10,779 nucleotides of DNA from JAFGGT01 sp036733165 (GCA_036733165.1 DAINBB010000039.1:1-10779), one strand, 5' to 3'; numbered from the stretch's first letter, positions 1 to 6,747 are shown. Numbers and translations: made by a program. The notes: generated by a model not told the origin, from the letters alone.

Positions 1-46
1 GGAACTCCTGAAAGGAACTGAGTTATGTGTAGATGGAAACGGTAAG

Positions 47-53
47 AAAAAAA
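47..53 (-). terminator. T-tract terminator after carS
   Basis: Reading the minus strand, seven T residues follow the carS stop codon directly. A run of U without a needed hairpin is the usual archaeal termination signal. It would end the lipid-gene transcript. No strong stem precedes it, so the call rests on the T run and its position. Confidence 0.45.
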
Positions 54-602
54 CTACCATCTCTGGTCATATATCTTCAGATATACGCCCATGTTGTCCA
101 CAAATACCTTGGTAAGTGGAACAAATATCACCATGCCCAGGATCACGCTAAGGGGCGGCACATAGATTATCGATGTGATCAGGATGGCGCCTACGACAAA
201 GTCTATCTGGTCATAGGGCCTCCATGACTCGCCCGGGTCCTTGTCGAGCCTCCTCTTGATGATGCTCTTGCTCAGATCACCGAACATGGCCCCGAACCCC
301 ATAAGGAATCCGAAGACTATATAGTTGATCTTGGTGTAATCAACCACGGAGACCGAAACGAAGTTTCCAGAGGCGTAAAGCTCCCTCTGAAAGACCACCA
401 TGACCATAGATATGATAATTGCAGATAGAAAGCCCCTGTACGTCTTGTGGTTGCCCGCTATCCTCTTGCCACGGAACTCCCTGCCAAGGTCTATGGGTGT
501 GGAAAACCGTTCCTTGAATGCCTTTTTCGCGAACACGGGGGCCATGTTCCCAAGATACGCAGGCAGTGTATACCAAAGGCACGTGACAAAGAATCCCAAC
601 AT
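54..602 (-). CDS. carS: CDP-archaeol synthase (CarS, DUF46)
   Basis: Integral membrane enzyme that transfers CMP from CTP to digeranylgeranylglyceryl phosphate, giving CDP-archaeol, the activated precursor of archaeal polar lipids. The protein has 182 residues, the normal family length. Family landmarks are PAYLGNMAPVFAKK near residues 14-27, GNHKTYRG near 50-57, and the conserved cytosolic block GDLSKSIIKRRLDKDPGESW at 108-127 followed by DQID at 131-134. Hydrophobic helices lie at about 1-20, 57-72, 92-112, 136-150 and 151-168. I chose the ATG at 602 because GAGGG at 609-613 sits 6 nt ahead of it; an ATG at 608 in the same frame would touch that site. The gene starts just after the stop of the upstream CDP-alcohol phosphatidyltransferase, so the two are almost certainly co-transcribed and act in consecutive steps. 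The family assignment is firm; activity is inferred from the family. Confidence 0.93.
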   Translation of the reverse strand: MLGFFVTCLWYTLPAYLGNMAPVFAKKAFKERFSTPIDLGREFRGKRIAGNHKTYRGFLSAIIISMVMVVFQRELYASGNFVSVSVVDYTKINYIVFGFLMGFGAMFGDLSKSIIKRRLDKDPGESWRPYDQIDFVVGAILITSIIYVPPLSVILGMVIFVPLTKVFVDNMGVYLKIYDQRW

Positions 603-611
603 TTTCATCCC

Positions 612-1211
612 TCAATGTTTGTACATGTACTTGAACGGATTGTACTTGAGATCGACATATGATTTGGTGTCTGGATCGATCTCCTCATGCTTGATGTAGA
701 TCATCGACTGTTCGATGAAGGTCACTATCCCAAAGACGAATATGGCGTAGAGGAACGGCAAGTAACTGTCCATCAGGAACAGGAGAGGCAGGAAAATGTA
801 GAACACCCTCTGGAATGTCTTTCCCGAGTATAGATGGAGCCTCACGCCGCCCTTCTGCTTGACGTAGAAGAGAGACCTGTCTACGATTGCGAAGGAAAGA
901 AAGATCGCAAAGGCGACAAGGTTGTCCGAGAGCACTTCCGGCCTTAACAAGTATATGAACAGCAGCGAGAGCACCAACAACAGCTCGTCGGAGATGTTGT
1001 CAAGGTTGGATCCCAGTATGGATGTCTGCCCATACCTCCGTGCAACGTAACCGTCCACATAGTCCGAGACACCGCAAAGGTAGAAGACCAAAGAAAACTC
1101 CAAGAGTCTCCCAACATAGGCGAAATACACCAAAAAGGGAATGGACACGTACCTTATCATCGTAATCAGGTTCGGAAGCTTGGTGATCTCGCTGTAAAAA
1201 GATACGCTCAT
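612..1211 (-). CDS. CDP-alcohol phosphatidyltransferase family membrane protein
   Basis: Enzymes of this family displace CMP from a CDP-activated lipid with a hydroxyl acceptor (glycerol phosphate, serine or inositol phosphate), forming the polar headgroup bond in the membrane. The 199-residue protein has the full signature: D50-x2-D53-G54-x2-A57-R58-x8-G67-x3-D71-x3-D75, the metal- and CDP-binding site. The N-terminal LPNLIT and the later SGKTFQ stretch recall phosphatidylglycerophosphate-synthase-like members, but the acceptor cannot be read from the sequence. About six hydrophobic segments follow. A GTG at 1310 would add 33 residues, but the promoter lies inside that extension and the added peptide has no family resemblance, so I start at the ATG at 1211. 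carS lies 3 nt downstream and supplies the CDP-archaeol substrate, which makes an archaeal headgroup synthase likely. Confidence 0.88.
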   Translation of the reverse strand: MSVSFYSEITKLPNLITMIRYVSIPFLVYFAYVGRLLEFSLVFYLCGVSDYVDGYVARRYGQTSILGSNLDNISDELLLVLSLLFIYLLRPEVLSDNLVAFAIFLSFAIVDRSLFYVKQKGGVRLHLYSGKTFQRVFYIFLPLLFLMDSYLPFLYAIFVFGIVTFIEQSMIYIKHEEIDPDTKSYVDLKYNPFKYMYKH

Positions 1212-1232
1212 ATAAAAAATAACAATGCCATC

Positions 1233-1249
1233 TTTAAAAATATTTATAT
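1233..1249 (-). promoter_or_regulatory. TATA region for the lipid operon
   Basis: On the minus strand the stretch reads ATATAAATA followed by TTTTTAAA. The TTTTTAAA box is centred about 25 bp ahead of the ATG at 1211, and the first box about 34 bp ahead. Either places transcription at, or a few bases before, the start codon. No ribosome site is seen, so a leaderless or very short-leader message is expected. Confidence 0.5.
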
Positions 1250-1306
1250 GGTGCGAAGAGCACTGGCATTCCATTCTCAAGGGGACTTCCCCTTGTCCCG
1301 ACACAT

Positions 1307-1465
1307 TCACAGATCTTTTCTAAGCTCTATTCTGTTGAAACAATGTTGGCATATCAGATAGTCCTCGTTCTGGACCTGCACCAGGGAATATGAATTCTCA
1401 TGTTGGCAGACCGGGCACAATACCGGGACGATGACCTCTTCGAAGAAGTTCGATATCTCCAACAC
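1307..1465 (-). CDS. Small zinc-ribbon protein, 52 aa, GTG start
   Basis: A 52-residue reading frame opens with GTG at 1465 and ends with TGA at 1307. Its centre has two CxxC knuckles, CPVC at residues 17-20 and CQHC at 39-42, 18 residues apart, with His22 and His41 beside them. This spacing is typical of a treble-clef or zinc-ribbon fold binding one zinc. The N-terminal part is a short acidic, hydrophobic helix (about 2-15) and the C-terminal tail is charged. An in-frame TAG two codons before the GTG fixes the start at this GTG or the next TTG. A TATA box lies about 30 bp upstream, and the message would be nearly leaderless. Function is unknown; such small zinc ribbons often act as nucleic-acid or protein adaptors, which is inference here. 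It lies between the permease gene and the lipid operon, all on the same strand, but the promoter just before the lipid operon argues for separate transcription. Confidence 0.68.
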   Translation of the reverse strand: MLEISNFFEEVIVPVLCPVCQHENSYSLVQVQNEDYLICQHCFNRIELRKDL

Positions 1466-1490
1466 CCCCTATATGAGTATGGTCCTAATG

Positions 1491-1499
1491 ATATATTAA
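1491..1499 (-). promoter_or_regulatory. TATA box for the zinc-ribbon gene
   Basis: TTAATATAT on the minus strand is centred about 30 bp before the GTG at 1465. The distance fits an archaeal TATA box giving a leaderless or nearly leaderless transcript. Confidence 0.45.
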
Positions 1500-1572
1500 T
1501 TATTCTGAAATGGGGCATTGGCGATGTGTCGAGTATGGGGAACGACCGTTTCCAATGGCAACATTCGCCTGC

Positions 1573-2880
1573 TCATCGCCTAATCTGTCTCCTGATATCC
1601 AATGTTATCCTCTTTCCTTCGGCAGTGTCCTCAAGTAAGTAAACAGCAGCCCCGGAGAGTATCAGCAGGGCGCCGAGGATGAACGTGACATAAGACAGGG
1701 TCGCAAGCATTATCACGCAAGATGCGGCTCCGACGACGGGCAGCAACGCGCCTCCCGGAATCTTGAAGTATGACTTGTTCTTCTCAATCACATTGGCCCT
1801 GCCATGAAGCAACACGGCGCTGATGTTCACAAGGAGCATCGTTAGGAGCATTGCCATGTTTGTCAGCTCGATGATGGTCTCCAGATTTCCATAAAGTATC
1901 AACAGGACGGAAACAATCGCAAGAAGGATTATCGAATAGATCGGCTGCTGGTGGTAAAGTCTTGCAAACCTGCCCGGCACCTGTTTCTCGCATGCCATCT
2001 CAAGCACTATCCGCGACCCGCCCATTATGTTAGCATTGGCCGATGAGAGAGTGGATATGACGGCCGCAAATCCCACCAGTATCCCTCCGGAACTCCCTAT
2101 GAGGGCCACTGCGGCATCATAGACGCTGCTGTCACCGTATGTCGGCAGGTTGGCGGACAGGAGGGCCACAAGAACGCCGATGTATACCAGGGCCACGATG
2201 GCAAGGGATATCATGATGGCCATTGGGACGTTGCGGCTCGACTGCTTGATCTCGCCGCTCATCATCGTCACCACCTGAAAGCCCATGTACGCGAAGAAGA
2301 CGAGCGCCATTCCGGAAAACACGCTACCGCCCCCGTAAGGGACGAATGGGGTGTAGGACCCCCCTCCAAAATGAATAAGGCCATAAAAGATGAAGATGAG
2401 GAGGATGGCGACCTTCGTCGTGACCAACGCCACTTCCACCCGTCCCGAACCTGAGGCGCCCCTAAGGTTGACCATCATGAGGATCGCAAGCCCGAAAAGC
2501 GCCAGGAGCCTTGTGTCAATGCCCGTGCCAAACAGCAGGTTGACATATATTCCAAATCCCAAGAGGACAAAGACCACGACGATGATGGAACTGATATACA
2601 TCGCCCAACCCGATATGAAACCCGGAAAAGGGCCAAGCAGGCGCCTGGAGAACAGATACCCGCCCCCGTCCTCGGGATAAATGCTTGCCAGAGAGGCGTA
2701 TGACAGGGCGGAAAAGCTGACTATGATGCCGCATAACGCATACGAGAGTATCGCAGCCGGCCCTGTGAGCGCTATTATCCTCCCGCTCAGCACGAAGACG
2801 CCGGCACCTATCATGGTGCCGACACCGAACGTCACGGCGGCGAACAATCCAAGACCCTCGGAACGCTCGAACGATGTCAT
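1573..2880 (-). CDS. APC-superfamily amino-acid permease
   Basis: Secondary transporter that probably imports amino acids with a cation, in the cytoplasmic membrane. The 435-residue protein has about 12 hydrophobic helices, the usual APC length. The broken first helix carries the family signature: GVGTMIGAGVF at 19-29 contains the G-S/T-x-I-G-x-G motif that binds the substrate backbone. A second signature (FFAYMGFQ, helix 6) and the SSANANIMGGSR block (helix 8) also match. The substrate cannot be told. An in-frame GTG at 2883 precedes the chosen ATG at 2880. The TATA box centred at 2907.5 is about 25-27 bp from both, so the message is probably leaderless. The gene is divergent from a second, distantly related permease. 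The C-terminus is a short basic tail. Family call firm; substrate unknown. Confidence 0.9.
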   Translation of the reverse strand: MTSFERSEGLGLFAAVTFGVGTMIGAGVFVLSGRIIALTGPAAILSYALCGIIVSFSALSYASLASIYPEDGGGYLFSRRLLGPFPGFISGWAMYISSIIVVVFVLLGFGIYVNLLFGTGIDTRLLALFGLAILMMVNLRGASGSGRVEVALVTTKVAILLIFIFYGLIHFGGGSYTPFVPYGGGSVFSGMALVFFAYMGFQVVTMMSGEIKQSSRNVPMAIMISLAIVALVYIGVLVALLSANLPTYGDSSVYDAAVALIGSSGGILVGFAAVISTLSSANANIMGGSRIVLEMACEKQVPGRFARLYHQQPIYSIILLAIVSVLLILYGNLETIIELTNMAMLLTMLLVNISAVLLHGRANVIEKNKSYFKIPGGALLPVVGAASCVIMLATLSYVTFILGALLILSGAAVYLLEDTAEGKRITLDIRRQIRR

Positions 2881-2902
2881 CACAAGGGAGTATGCAATGA
2901 TT

Positions 2903-2912
2903 ATTATATAAT
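2903..2912. promoter_or_regulatory. Symmetric TATA element shared by two divergent permease genes
   Basis: ATTATATAAT is a perfect 10-bp palindrome, the only strong TATA candidate in the 76-bp gap between the two permeases. Its centre is about 27 bp from the minus-strand ATG (2880), which suits a leaderless start. It is about 49 bp from the plus-strand ATG (2957), which suits transcription from near 2934 with a short leader that contains the ribosome site AGGAG at 2948-2952. It may drive both genes. Confidence 0.5.
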
Positions 2913-2956
2913 TGAATCGCCAATAATGTCAATGCCAACATGTCGAGAGGAGAACA

Positions 2957-4246
2957 ATGTCTTCTAGACCCAAGGCCTTGGGACTCATGTCCCTCACAGC
3001 GATAGGAATAGGGGGGATGGTCGGCGGAGGCATCTTTGCGGTGCTTGGAATCGCAGTGTCCATGGCAGGTTCCGCAACGCCACTTGCATTTCTATTTTCT
3101 GGAAGCATCGCGTTGGTCACCTCATACTCATACGCAAAGCTTTCATCCACATATCCGTCCGAAGGCGGCACCGTTGCGTTTATCATCAAGGCCTTTGGGA
3201 CGGGGACCATGTCGGGAGGGTTGAACATAATGCTGTGGTTGAGCTACGTTATCATGATATCACTTTATGCATACACCTTCGGCAGCTACGGCGTCCAGCT
3301 CTTCTCCCTTTCGGCATCTTGGGCGCCCCATGTCCTGAGCTCCCTGGCGATACTCGTGTTCATGTCGCTCAACGTGCTCAGCGCATCCATCGTGGGGAAG
3401 ACGGAGGAGGTGATAGTGTTCATAAAGGTGTCGATACTTCTCGTTTTCATAGCATTCGGCATAAGCGGCATTAACACGAGCACCCTGTCGCCGTCCAGCT
3501 GGGTGCCTTATACGGACATAGTCGTAGGGGGCATGCTGATATTTGTCGCATACGAGGGATTCGAGCTTATTTCGAACGCGGCGAATGACGCCAGTAGGCC
3601 CGGGGACATTCCGCGTGCGCTGTACATCTCGGTGTCGTTCGTCATATGCCTCTATGTGCTCATAGCGCTGGTGGCCGTGGGCTCCGTGTCGGTAAGCGAT
3701 ATCGTGGCATCGAGGGACTACGCTCTGGCCAAGGCGGCTGAGCCCTTCCTCGGCAGCTTCGGCTTCAGCCTGATCGCGGTCGCGGCATTGCTCTCGACCA
3801 GTTCCGCCATCAACGCAACGCTTTACGGGGCCGCACGCACAAGCTACACGATAGCAAGGGACGGAGAACTTCCAGAGAAGCTCGAGCACAAGGTCTGGAA
3901 CAAGCCCATAGAGGGCCTCTTCATCACGACGATACTGGCACTCGTCCTTGTGAACACGCTTGACCTGTCACGGATAGCGACGCTCGGCAGCCTGGGCTTT
4001 ATCGTTATATTTGCCGCCGTGAATCTTGCCCATCTAAGACTTCACAAGACCGCGGGCGGCAGGGGATACATCTCCGCCATCGGAGTGGTATCAACGACTA
4101 TAGCCTTCGTTCTGCTCCTGAGGTACAGCATACAAAACGATCCCGTGGTCGCCCTGATGTTCATAGCATACTTCTTCGGGTGTTTGGCGGTAGAGAGGAT
4201 ATACAGCGGCATCACCAAGCGCAGCCTGGAGAAGATACGGTGCTGA
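2957..4246 (+). CDS. APC-superfamily amino-acid permease (second, divergent)
   Basis: Likely amino-acid or cationic-amino-acid importer of the cytoplasmic membrane. The 429-residue protein has about 12 hydrophobic segments. Helix 1 has GIGGMVGGGIF at 17-27, the broken-helix substrate-binding motif, here glycine-richer than in its neighbour. Helix 6 holds FVAYEGFELISNAANDASRP, with the Glu of YEGFE typical of APC members that handle neutral or basic amino acids. The SSAINATLYGAARTSYTIARDG block (helix 8 region) also matches the family; the substrate remains open. The ATG at 2957 is preceded by AGGAG at 2948-2952. The gene is divergent from the other permease and shares its promoter region, so both may respond to the same nutrient signal. 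The gap of 108 bp to the next gene has no obvious terminator. Confidence 0.9.
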   Translation: MSSRPKALGLMSLTAIGIGGMVGGGIFAVLGIAVSMAGSATPLAFLFSGSIALVTSYSYAKLSSTYPSEGGTVAFIIKAFGTGTMSGGLNIMLWLSYVIMISLYAYTFGSYGVQLFSLSASWAPHVLSSLAILVFMSLNVLSASIVGKTEEVIVFIKVSILLVFIAFGISGINTSTLSPSSWVPYTDIVVGGMLIFVAYEGFELISNAANDASRPGDIPRALYISVSFVICLYVLIALVAVGSVSVSDIVASRDYALAKAAEPFLGSFGFSLIAVAALLSTSSAINATLYGAARTSYTIARDGELPEKLEHKVWNKPIEGLFITTILALVLVNTLDLSRIATLGSLGFIVIFAAVNLAHLRLHKTAGGRGYISAIGVVSTTIAFVLLLRYSIQNDPVVALMFIAYFFGCLAVERIYSGITKRSLEKIRC

Positions 4247-4339
4247 GGGGCGGCCGGAACGGCCATGGACCCTGAAGATGATGGCCATGCGGGGGATGGA
4301 TCTATATAGGTGTATACCAAATATTTTTCATTCATTCAA

Positions 4340-4346
4340 TATATAA
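4340..4346 (+). promoter_or_regulatory. TATA box before the acetyltransferase gene
   Basis: TATATAA lies 12 bp before the ATG at 4355 and about 21 bp before the in-frame ATG at 4364. A second TATA-like box, CTATATAGG near 4302-4310, lies further upstream and would give a leader of about 24 nt to the first ATG. Which is used decides the start codon. Confidence 0.35.
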
Positions 4347-4354
4347 CTTGATTT

Positions 4355-4963
4355 ATGCCTATAATGGATCTGGACATTGACTCCCACGATATTGAAAAGG
4401 TCTCGGAATTGATATATGGGACGGACGACGGTCTTTTTGCCCTATTGTTCGGCAACGACATGGAAACGGCAGTGTCAAACATAGGCAAATTAGTGAGACT
4501 TGGCAACAATTCATTCGGGCATGAGAACATCTATGTGGACATCGATGAAAATGGTAGTATCCAAGGGCTTCTGATAGCCTATAGCGGCAAGGAGAAGAAG
4601 AGGATGAACGACGGCCAGGCTTTCGGGGGGGTCTTTTCCCTTGCGAAGAGGATAAGGCTCTGGGTCCTTAATAGCCTCATAGTCTCAAGACTTATAAACG
4701 GCAGCATAGGACCGGACGAGTTCTACATAAGCAACGTATCGGTAAGCCCCGAATCCAGAGGAAAGGGAATAGGCACGGAACTTATGGACAAGGCCCAGGA
4801 GACCGCAAAGGAAAAGGGATGCGATACGCTATTGCTGGATGTCGCGATCGAGAACGACGGCGCCAAGAGATTGTATGAAAGGCTGGGATTCGAGATATTC
4901 AAGACCAAGAAGCTCATATTCGGCGTAGGGCCGGGAACATATTCCATGAGAAAATCGATGTGA
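4355..4963 (+). CDS. GNAT-family N-acetyltransferase
   Basis: Predicted cytosolic enzyme that moves an acetyl group from acetyl-CoA to an amine. The 202-residue protein carries the C-terminal GNAT core. A beta-strand, FYISNVSVSP, leads into the acetyl-CoA pyrophosphate loop R135-G-K-G-I-G140. A helix follows, then strand DTLLLDVAIEN and the helix-plus-strand signature AKRLYERLGFE, which is motif B of the family. The first 100 residues are less conserved and probably cover the acceptor site. The region around residues 101-122 is more basic and hydrophobic, which is unusual but not diagnostic. No ribosome site is seen. The ATG at 4364, three codons in, is a possible alternative start if transcription begins near it. 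The substrate cannot be told: ribosomal-protein, small-molecule and polyamine acetylation are all possible. Confidence 0.85.
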   Translation: MPIMDLDIDSHDIEKVSELIYGTDDGLFALLFGNDMETAVSNIGKLVRLGNNSFGHENIYVDIDENGSIQGLLIAYSGKEKKRMNDGQAFGGVFSLAKRIRLWVLNSLIVSRLINGSIGPDEFYISNVSVSPESRGKGIGTELMDKAQETAKEKGCDTLLLDVAIENDGAKRLYERLGFEIFKTKKLIFGVGPGTYSMRKSM

Positions 4964-4975
4964 ATCCACGACGTC

Positions 4976-4985
4976 TATATTTTTT
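4976..4985 (+). terminator. T-tract after the acetyltransferase gene
   Basis: Six T residues (4980-4985) in an AT-rich stretch 13 nt after the stop codon. A weak TCTA/TAGA pairing flanks it. This is consistent with archaeal termination before the next promoter. Confidence 0.35.
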
Positions 4986-5020
4986 AGATATGACAGTGAT
5001 CTAGAACATTGAATAAATAA

Positions 5021-5036
5021 TACAAAGAACTTTGTA
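5021..5036. promoter_or_regulatory. Palindromic operator ahead of the regulator operon
   Basis: TACAAAG-AA-CTTTGTA is a perfect inverted repeat with 7-bp arms and a 2-bp centre, ending 8 bp before the TATA region. A further half-like site, GCAAAG, follows at 5039-5044. The size and symmetry suit a dimeric winged-helix protein, and the third gene of this operon encodes one, so self-regulation is a natural reading. The binding protein is inferred. Confidence 0.5.
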
Positions 5037-5044
5037 ATGCAAAG

Positions 5045-5056
5045 TTTTATATATTA
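5045..5056 (+). promoter_or_regulatory. TATA box of the regulator/membrane-protein operon
   Basis: TTTTATATATTA is centred about 37 bp before the first ATG of the operon (5088). Transcription would begin near 5077, leaving a leader of about 11 nt that contains the ribosome site GGTGAT at 5079-5084. Confidence 0.55.
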
Positions 5057-5087
5057 CAAGGTCGATACCTCTCAAAAGGGTGATGAA

Positions 5088-5213
5088 ATGGAAGATGCTC
5101 TGGATCTCGGACAAGCGGAAAGAAAAGCGTCAAGGTCCCAATACGAGGACGGCATTATGCAGCTGCATGACTTCCTAAATAAGTATGATAAAATAGAGGA
5201 GCTGCCATCATGA
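5088..5213 (+). CDS. Small protein, 41 aa, resembling the N-terminus of its neighbour
   Basis: A short open frame with an excellent ribosome site (GGTGAT at 5079-5084) and its own TATA box. Its stop overlaps the next start as ATGA at 5210-5213, so translation is likely coupled. The product is soluble, charged and helix-prone, with no membrane segment or cysteine. Aligned without gaps to the next protein it shares D6, L7, E11, R12, A14, D21, G22 and M24, with similar residues at 13, 23, 25 and 26, after which the sequences part. It therefore looks like a free-standing copy of the cytosolic N-terminal segment of that membrane protein, perhaps a partner or a decoy, or the remnant of a duplication. 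Function is unknown. It is easily missed because of its length, but its signals and position argue that it is expressed. Confidence 0.72.
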   Translation: MEDALDLGQAERKASRSQYEDGIMQLHDFLNKYDKIEELPS

Positions 5214-5836
5214 GCCTGGATGCCGACCTGAGAAGGATCGAGCGTAGAGCCTACAATGAAAGCGTGAAGGACGGATTCATGGAAATCCTGCTTGGGGCCC
5301 TATTGGTGTTCATAGGGCTTATGGTATGGTCTCAAAAAGGCGTGGTCTTCATTGCCATTTTTCCCATGCTGTTTTGCAATCCACTGCTCAAATGGCTTAA
5401 GAAAAGATATACATATCCAAGGATCGGATATGTGAAGCTACGTTCCGACGATGGAAAAAAGGTAGGGCTAGGGATACTTAGATATGTTCTGGTCGTCATC
5501 ATGTTCCTTGTCGCCCTATCATACCTCTTTTTCAAAGAAGAATCGATCTATGATAGCATATACAGATTGATACCACTATACATGGCCTTCATCCTGTTAG
5601 GCGGATTTACTTATCTTCATTCCAAATCCGAGAACAATATCACCTACCTATACATAGGGGTCACAATGATATCCGGAATACTGATGACGGCCTTCCATCC
5701 CGGGCCCTACAGGACAGGTTCATTGCAATACCTCGCCTTGATGGGCCTCTTCTTCACGGCAGCGGGGACCGTGATCTTCATCCGCTTCATTAGAAGGCAT
5801 CCCGTGGCTCCAGAGGAGAATACAAATGGGCAATGA
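5210..5836 (+). CDS. Six-helix membrane protein of unknown function, paired with a winged-helix regulator
   Basis: A 208-residue protein with an N-terminal cytosolic segment (1-21, ending KDG) and about six hydrophobic helices at roughly 22-41, 44-63, 88-108, 120-136, 142-161 and 171-193. Between helices 2 and 3 is a basic loop with KKRYTYPRIGYVKL (64-77), followed by a short charged turn. This YPRIGYVK loop recurs, as I recall, in archaeal and bacterial membrane proteins encoded beside small winged-helix regulators, but I cannot give a named function. The start is supported by GAGGAG at 5196-5201, 8 nt ahead. The gene overlaps the 41-residue gene by 4 nt and the regulator gene by 11 nt, so the three form one translation-coupled unit. 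A role in sensing a membrane signal for the regulator is inference. Confidence 0.82.
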   Translation: MSLDADLRRIERRAYNESVKDGFMEILLGALLVFIGLMVWSQKGVVFIAIFPMLFCNPLLKWLKKRYTYPRIGYVKLRSDDGKKVGLGILRYVLVVIMFLVALSYLFFKEESIYDSIYRLIPLYMAFILLGGFTYLHSKSENNITYLYIGVTMISGILMTAFHPGPYRTGSLQYLALMGLFFTAAGTVIFIRFIRRHPVAPEENTNGQ

Positions 5837-6143
5837 TGATCTCAAGAGCATTGGCGATATAGACAAGATGATCCATGAACCCTCAAGGCTCATGATAATG
5901 TCCCTGCTCTATGTTGTCGAAAGCGCAGACTTCCTTTTCATTATGAGGCAGACGGAAATGACGTGGGGAAATCTCTCCTCCCATATGAGCAAGCTGGAAG
6001 CGGCAGGATACATCAAGGTAGAGAAGGAGTTCCTGGAAAGAAAGCCCCATACCATCCTTAGCATGACGGAGGGCGGAAGGGGGGCTTTCGAGAGATACAG
6101 GGATGACATGCAGAAAATACTCGAAAGCATGGGCAAAGAATAA
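5826..6143 (+). CDS. Winged-helix transcriptional regulator (HTH_34-like, MarR/ArsR fold)
   Basis: A 105-residue, single-domain DNA-binding protein. The opening DKMIHEPSRLMIMSLLYVVESADF (13-36) is the typical first helix pair of this group. TWGNLSSHMSKLEAAGYI (46-63) is the helix-turn-helix with its recognition helix. VEKEF...KPHTILSMTEGG (65-84) forms the beta-wing, and the C-terminal helix (about 85-103) is a likely dimer contact. No effector-binding domain or metal ligands are present. GAGGAG at 5813-5818 lies 7 nt ahead of the ATG, and the gene overlaps the membrane-protein gene by 11 nt. A 16-bp palindrome upstream of the operon promoter is a plausible target, which would make it an autoregulator that may respond through the membrane protein. 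Family firm, target inferred. Confidence 0.88.
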   Translation: MGNDDLKSIGDIDKMIHEPSRLMIMSLLYVVESADFLFIMRQTEMTWGNLSSHMSKLEAAGYIKVEKEFLERKPHTILSMTEGGRGAFERYRDDMQKILESMGKE

Positions 6144-6168
6144 TAACACGCCCCTCTCAATTCATATC

Positions 6169-6747
6169 ATGACAGAGGATGACCTTTCAAAGAGGATAGA
6201 AAGCGCCGCAGAGAAGATAGGGAAGGATATAGAGGACGAGTTCAAGGACATTGACTTCGAAAAGAAGATGGACGACCTTGGCAACAACATCCGTGACGTC
6301 TGGAACGAGAAGTTCGGTATCATAGGCCCCGCGCTCACCTCCATCATAGGATTTGCCGCGCTCTCATTCTTCATATACGTCTTCAAGTATTCGGGCATAT
6401 ATGACAGCGGTGTGGCGTATGACATAGCCTCGATGTTGGAGAATTACTTCAAGATGATCGTGGCCCTGATGTTCGTGTTCAACTACGGGAACTATTTCGC
6501 TGACAGGACGGGACCGAAGGGAAAACTGGTCAAACCCCTGCTGGGAGCCACGAGTTTCACCATCTCGATCTGGTTCCTCTCAAAGGCCCTCTTCATCCTG
6601 GACGCCCATTGGGACGTATCGTTCATCGGGAAGCTGGCGGGATTCACAAAGGATTACTATCTGTTGTTCTTCTTCCTGTATCTGGCCATCGGTTATGTCC
6701 ACCTGTTCCTGAGCGGCATACTGGAAGAGATGGACGAGGAGACCTAG
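6169..6747 (+). CDS. Four-helix membrane protein with charged N-terminal helix
   Basis: I do not recognise a named family. From the ATG at 6169 the protein has 192 residues. Residues 1-48 are strongly charged and helix-prone, rich in Asp, Glu and Lys in a pattern suggesting an amphipathic or coiled-coil segment. Four hydrophobic helices follow at about 51-73, 93-111, 122-144 and 162-185, and the tail is acidic (EEMDEET). A start at 6103 in the same frame would overlap the regulator gene by 41 nt and adds a peptide without family character, so it is not used. The gap to the regulator gene is 25 nt with no clear TATA box, so it may be the last gene of that operon. Its stop shares the tetranucleotide CTAG with the stop of the converging gene. 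Confidence 0.78.
   Translation: MTEDDLSKRIESAAEKIGKDIEDEFKDIDFEKKMDDLGNNIRDVWNEKFGIIGPALTSIIGFAALSFFIYVFKYSGIYDSGVAYDIASMLENYFKMIVALMFVFNYGNYFADRTGPKGKLVKPLLGATSFTISIWFLSKALFILDAHWDVSFIGKLAGFTKDYYLLFFFLYLAIGYVHLFLSGILEEMDEET

Noticed and set aside
2..115. Plus-strand open frame entering from the left edge
   Set aside because: It runs about 60 nt antisense into carS and loses coding character there; only the first 17 codons look plausible. It could be a C-terminus but cannot be supported.
1212..1310. GTG at 1310 as start of the CDP-alcohol phosphatidyltransferase
   Set aside because: The extension spans the TATA region, has no family resemblance and overlaps the end of the zinc-ribbon gene.
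3260..3889. 209-residue minus-strand open frame inside the second permease
   Set aside because: Antisense shadow: rich in His, Arg and Cys with no domain, while the plus strand encodes a clear APC permease.
4261..4286. GGCCAT/ATGGCC inverted repeat after the second permease as a terminator
   Set aside because: The arms are 6 bp with a 14-nt loop and no T run follows, so it is too weak to call.
6103..6168. Upstream start for the four-helix membrane protein
   Set aside because: It would overlap the regulator gene by 41 nt; the ATG at 6169 begins the charged helix directly.
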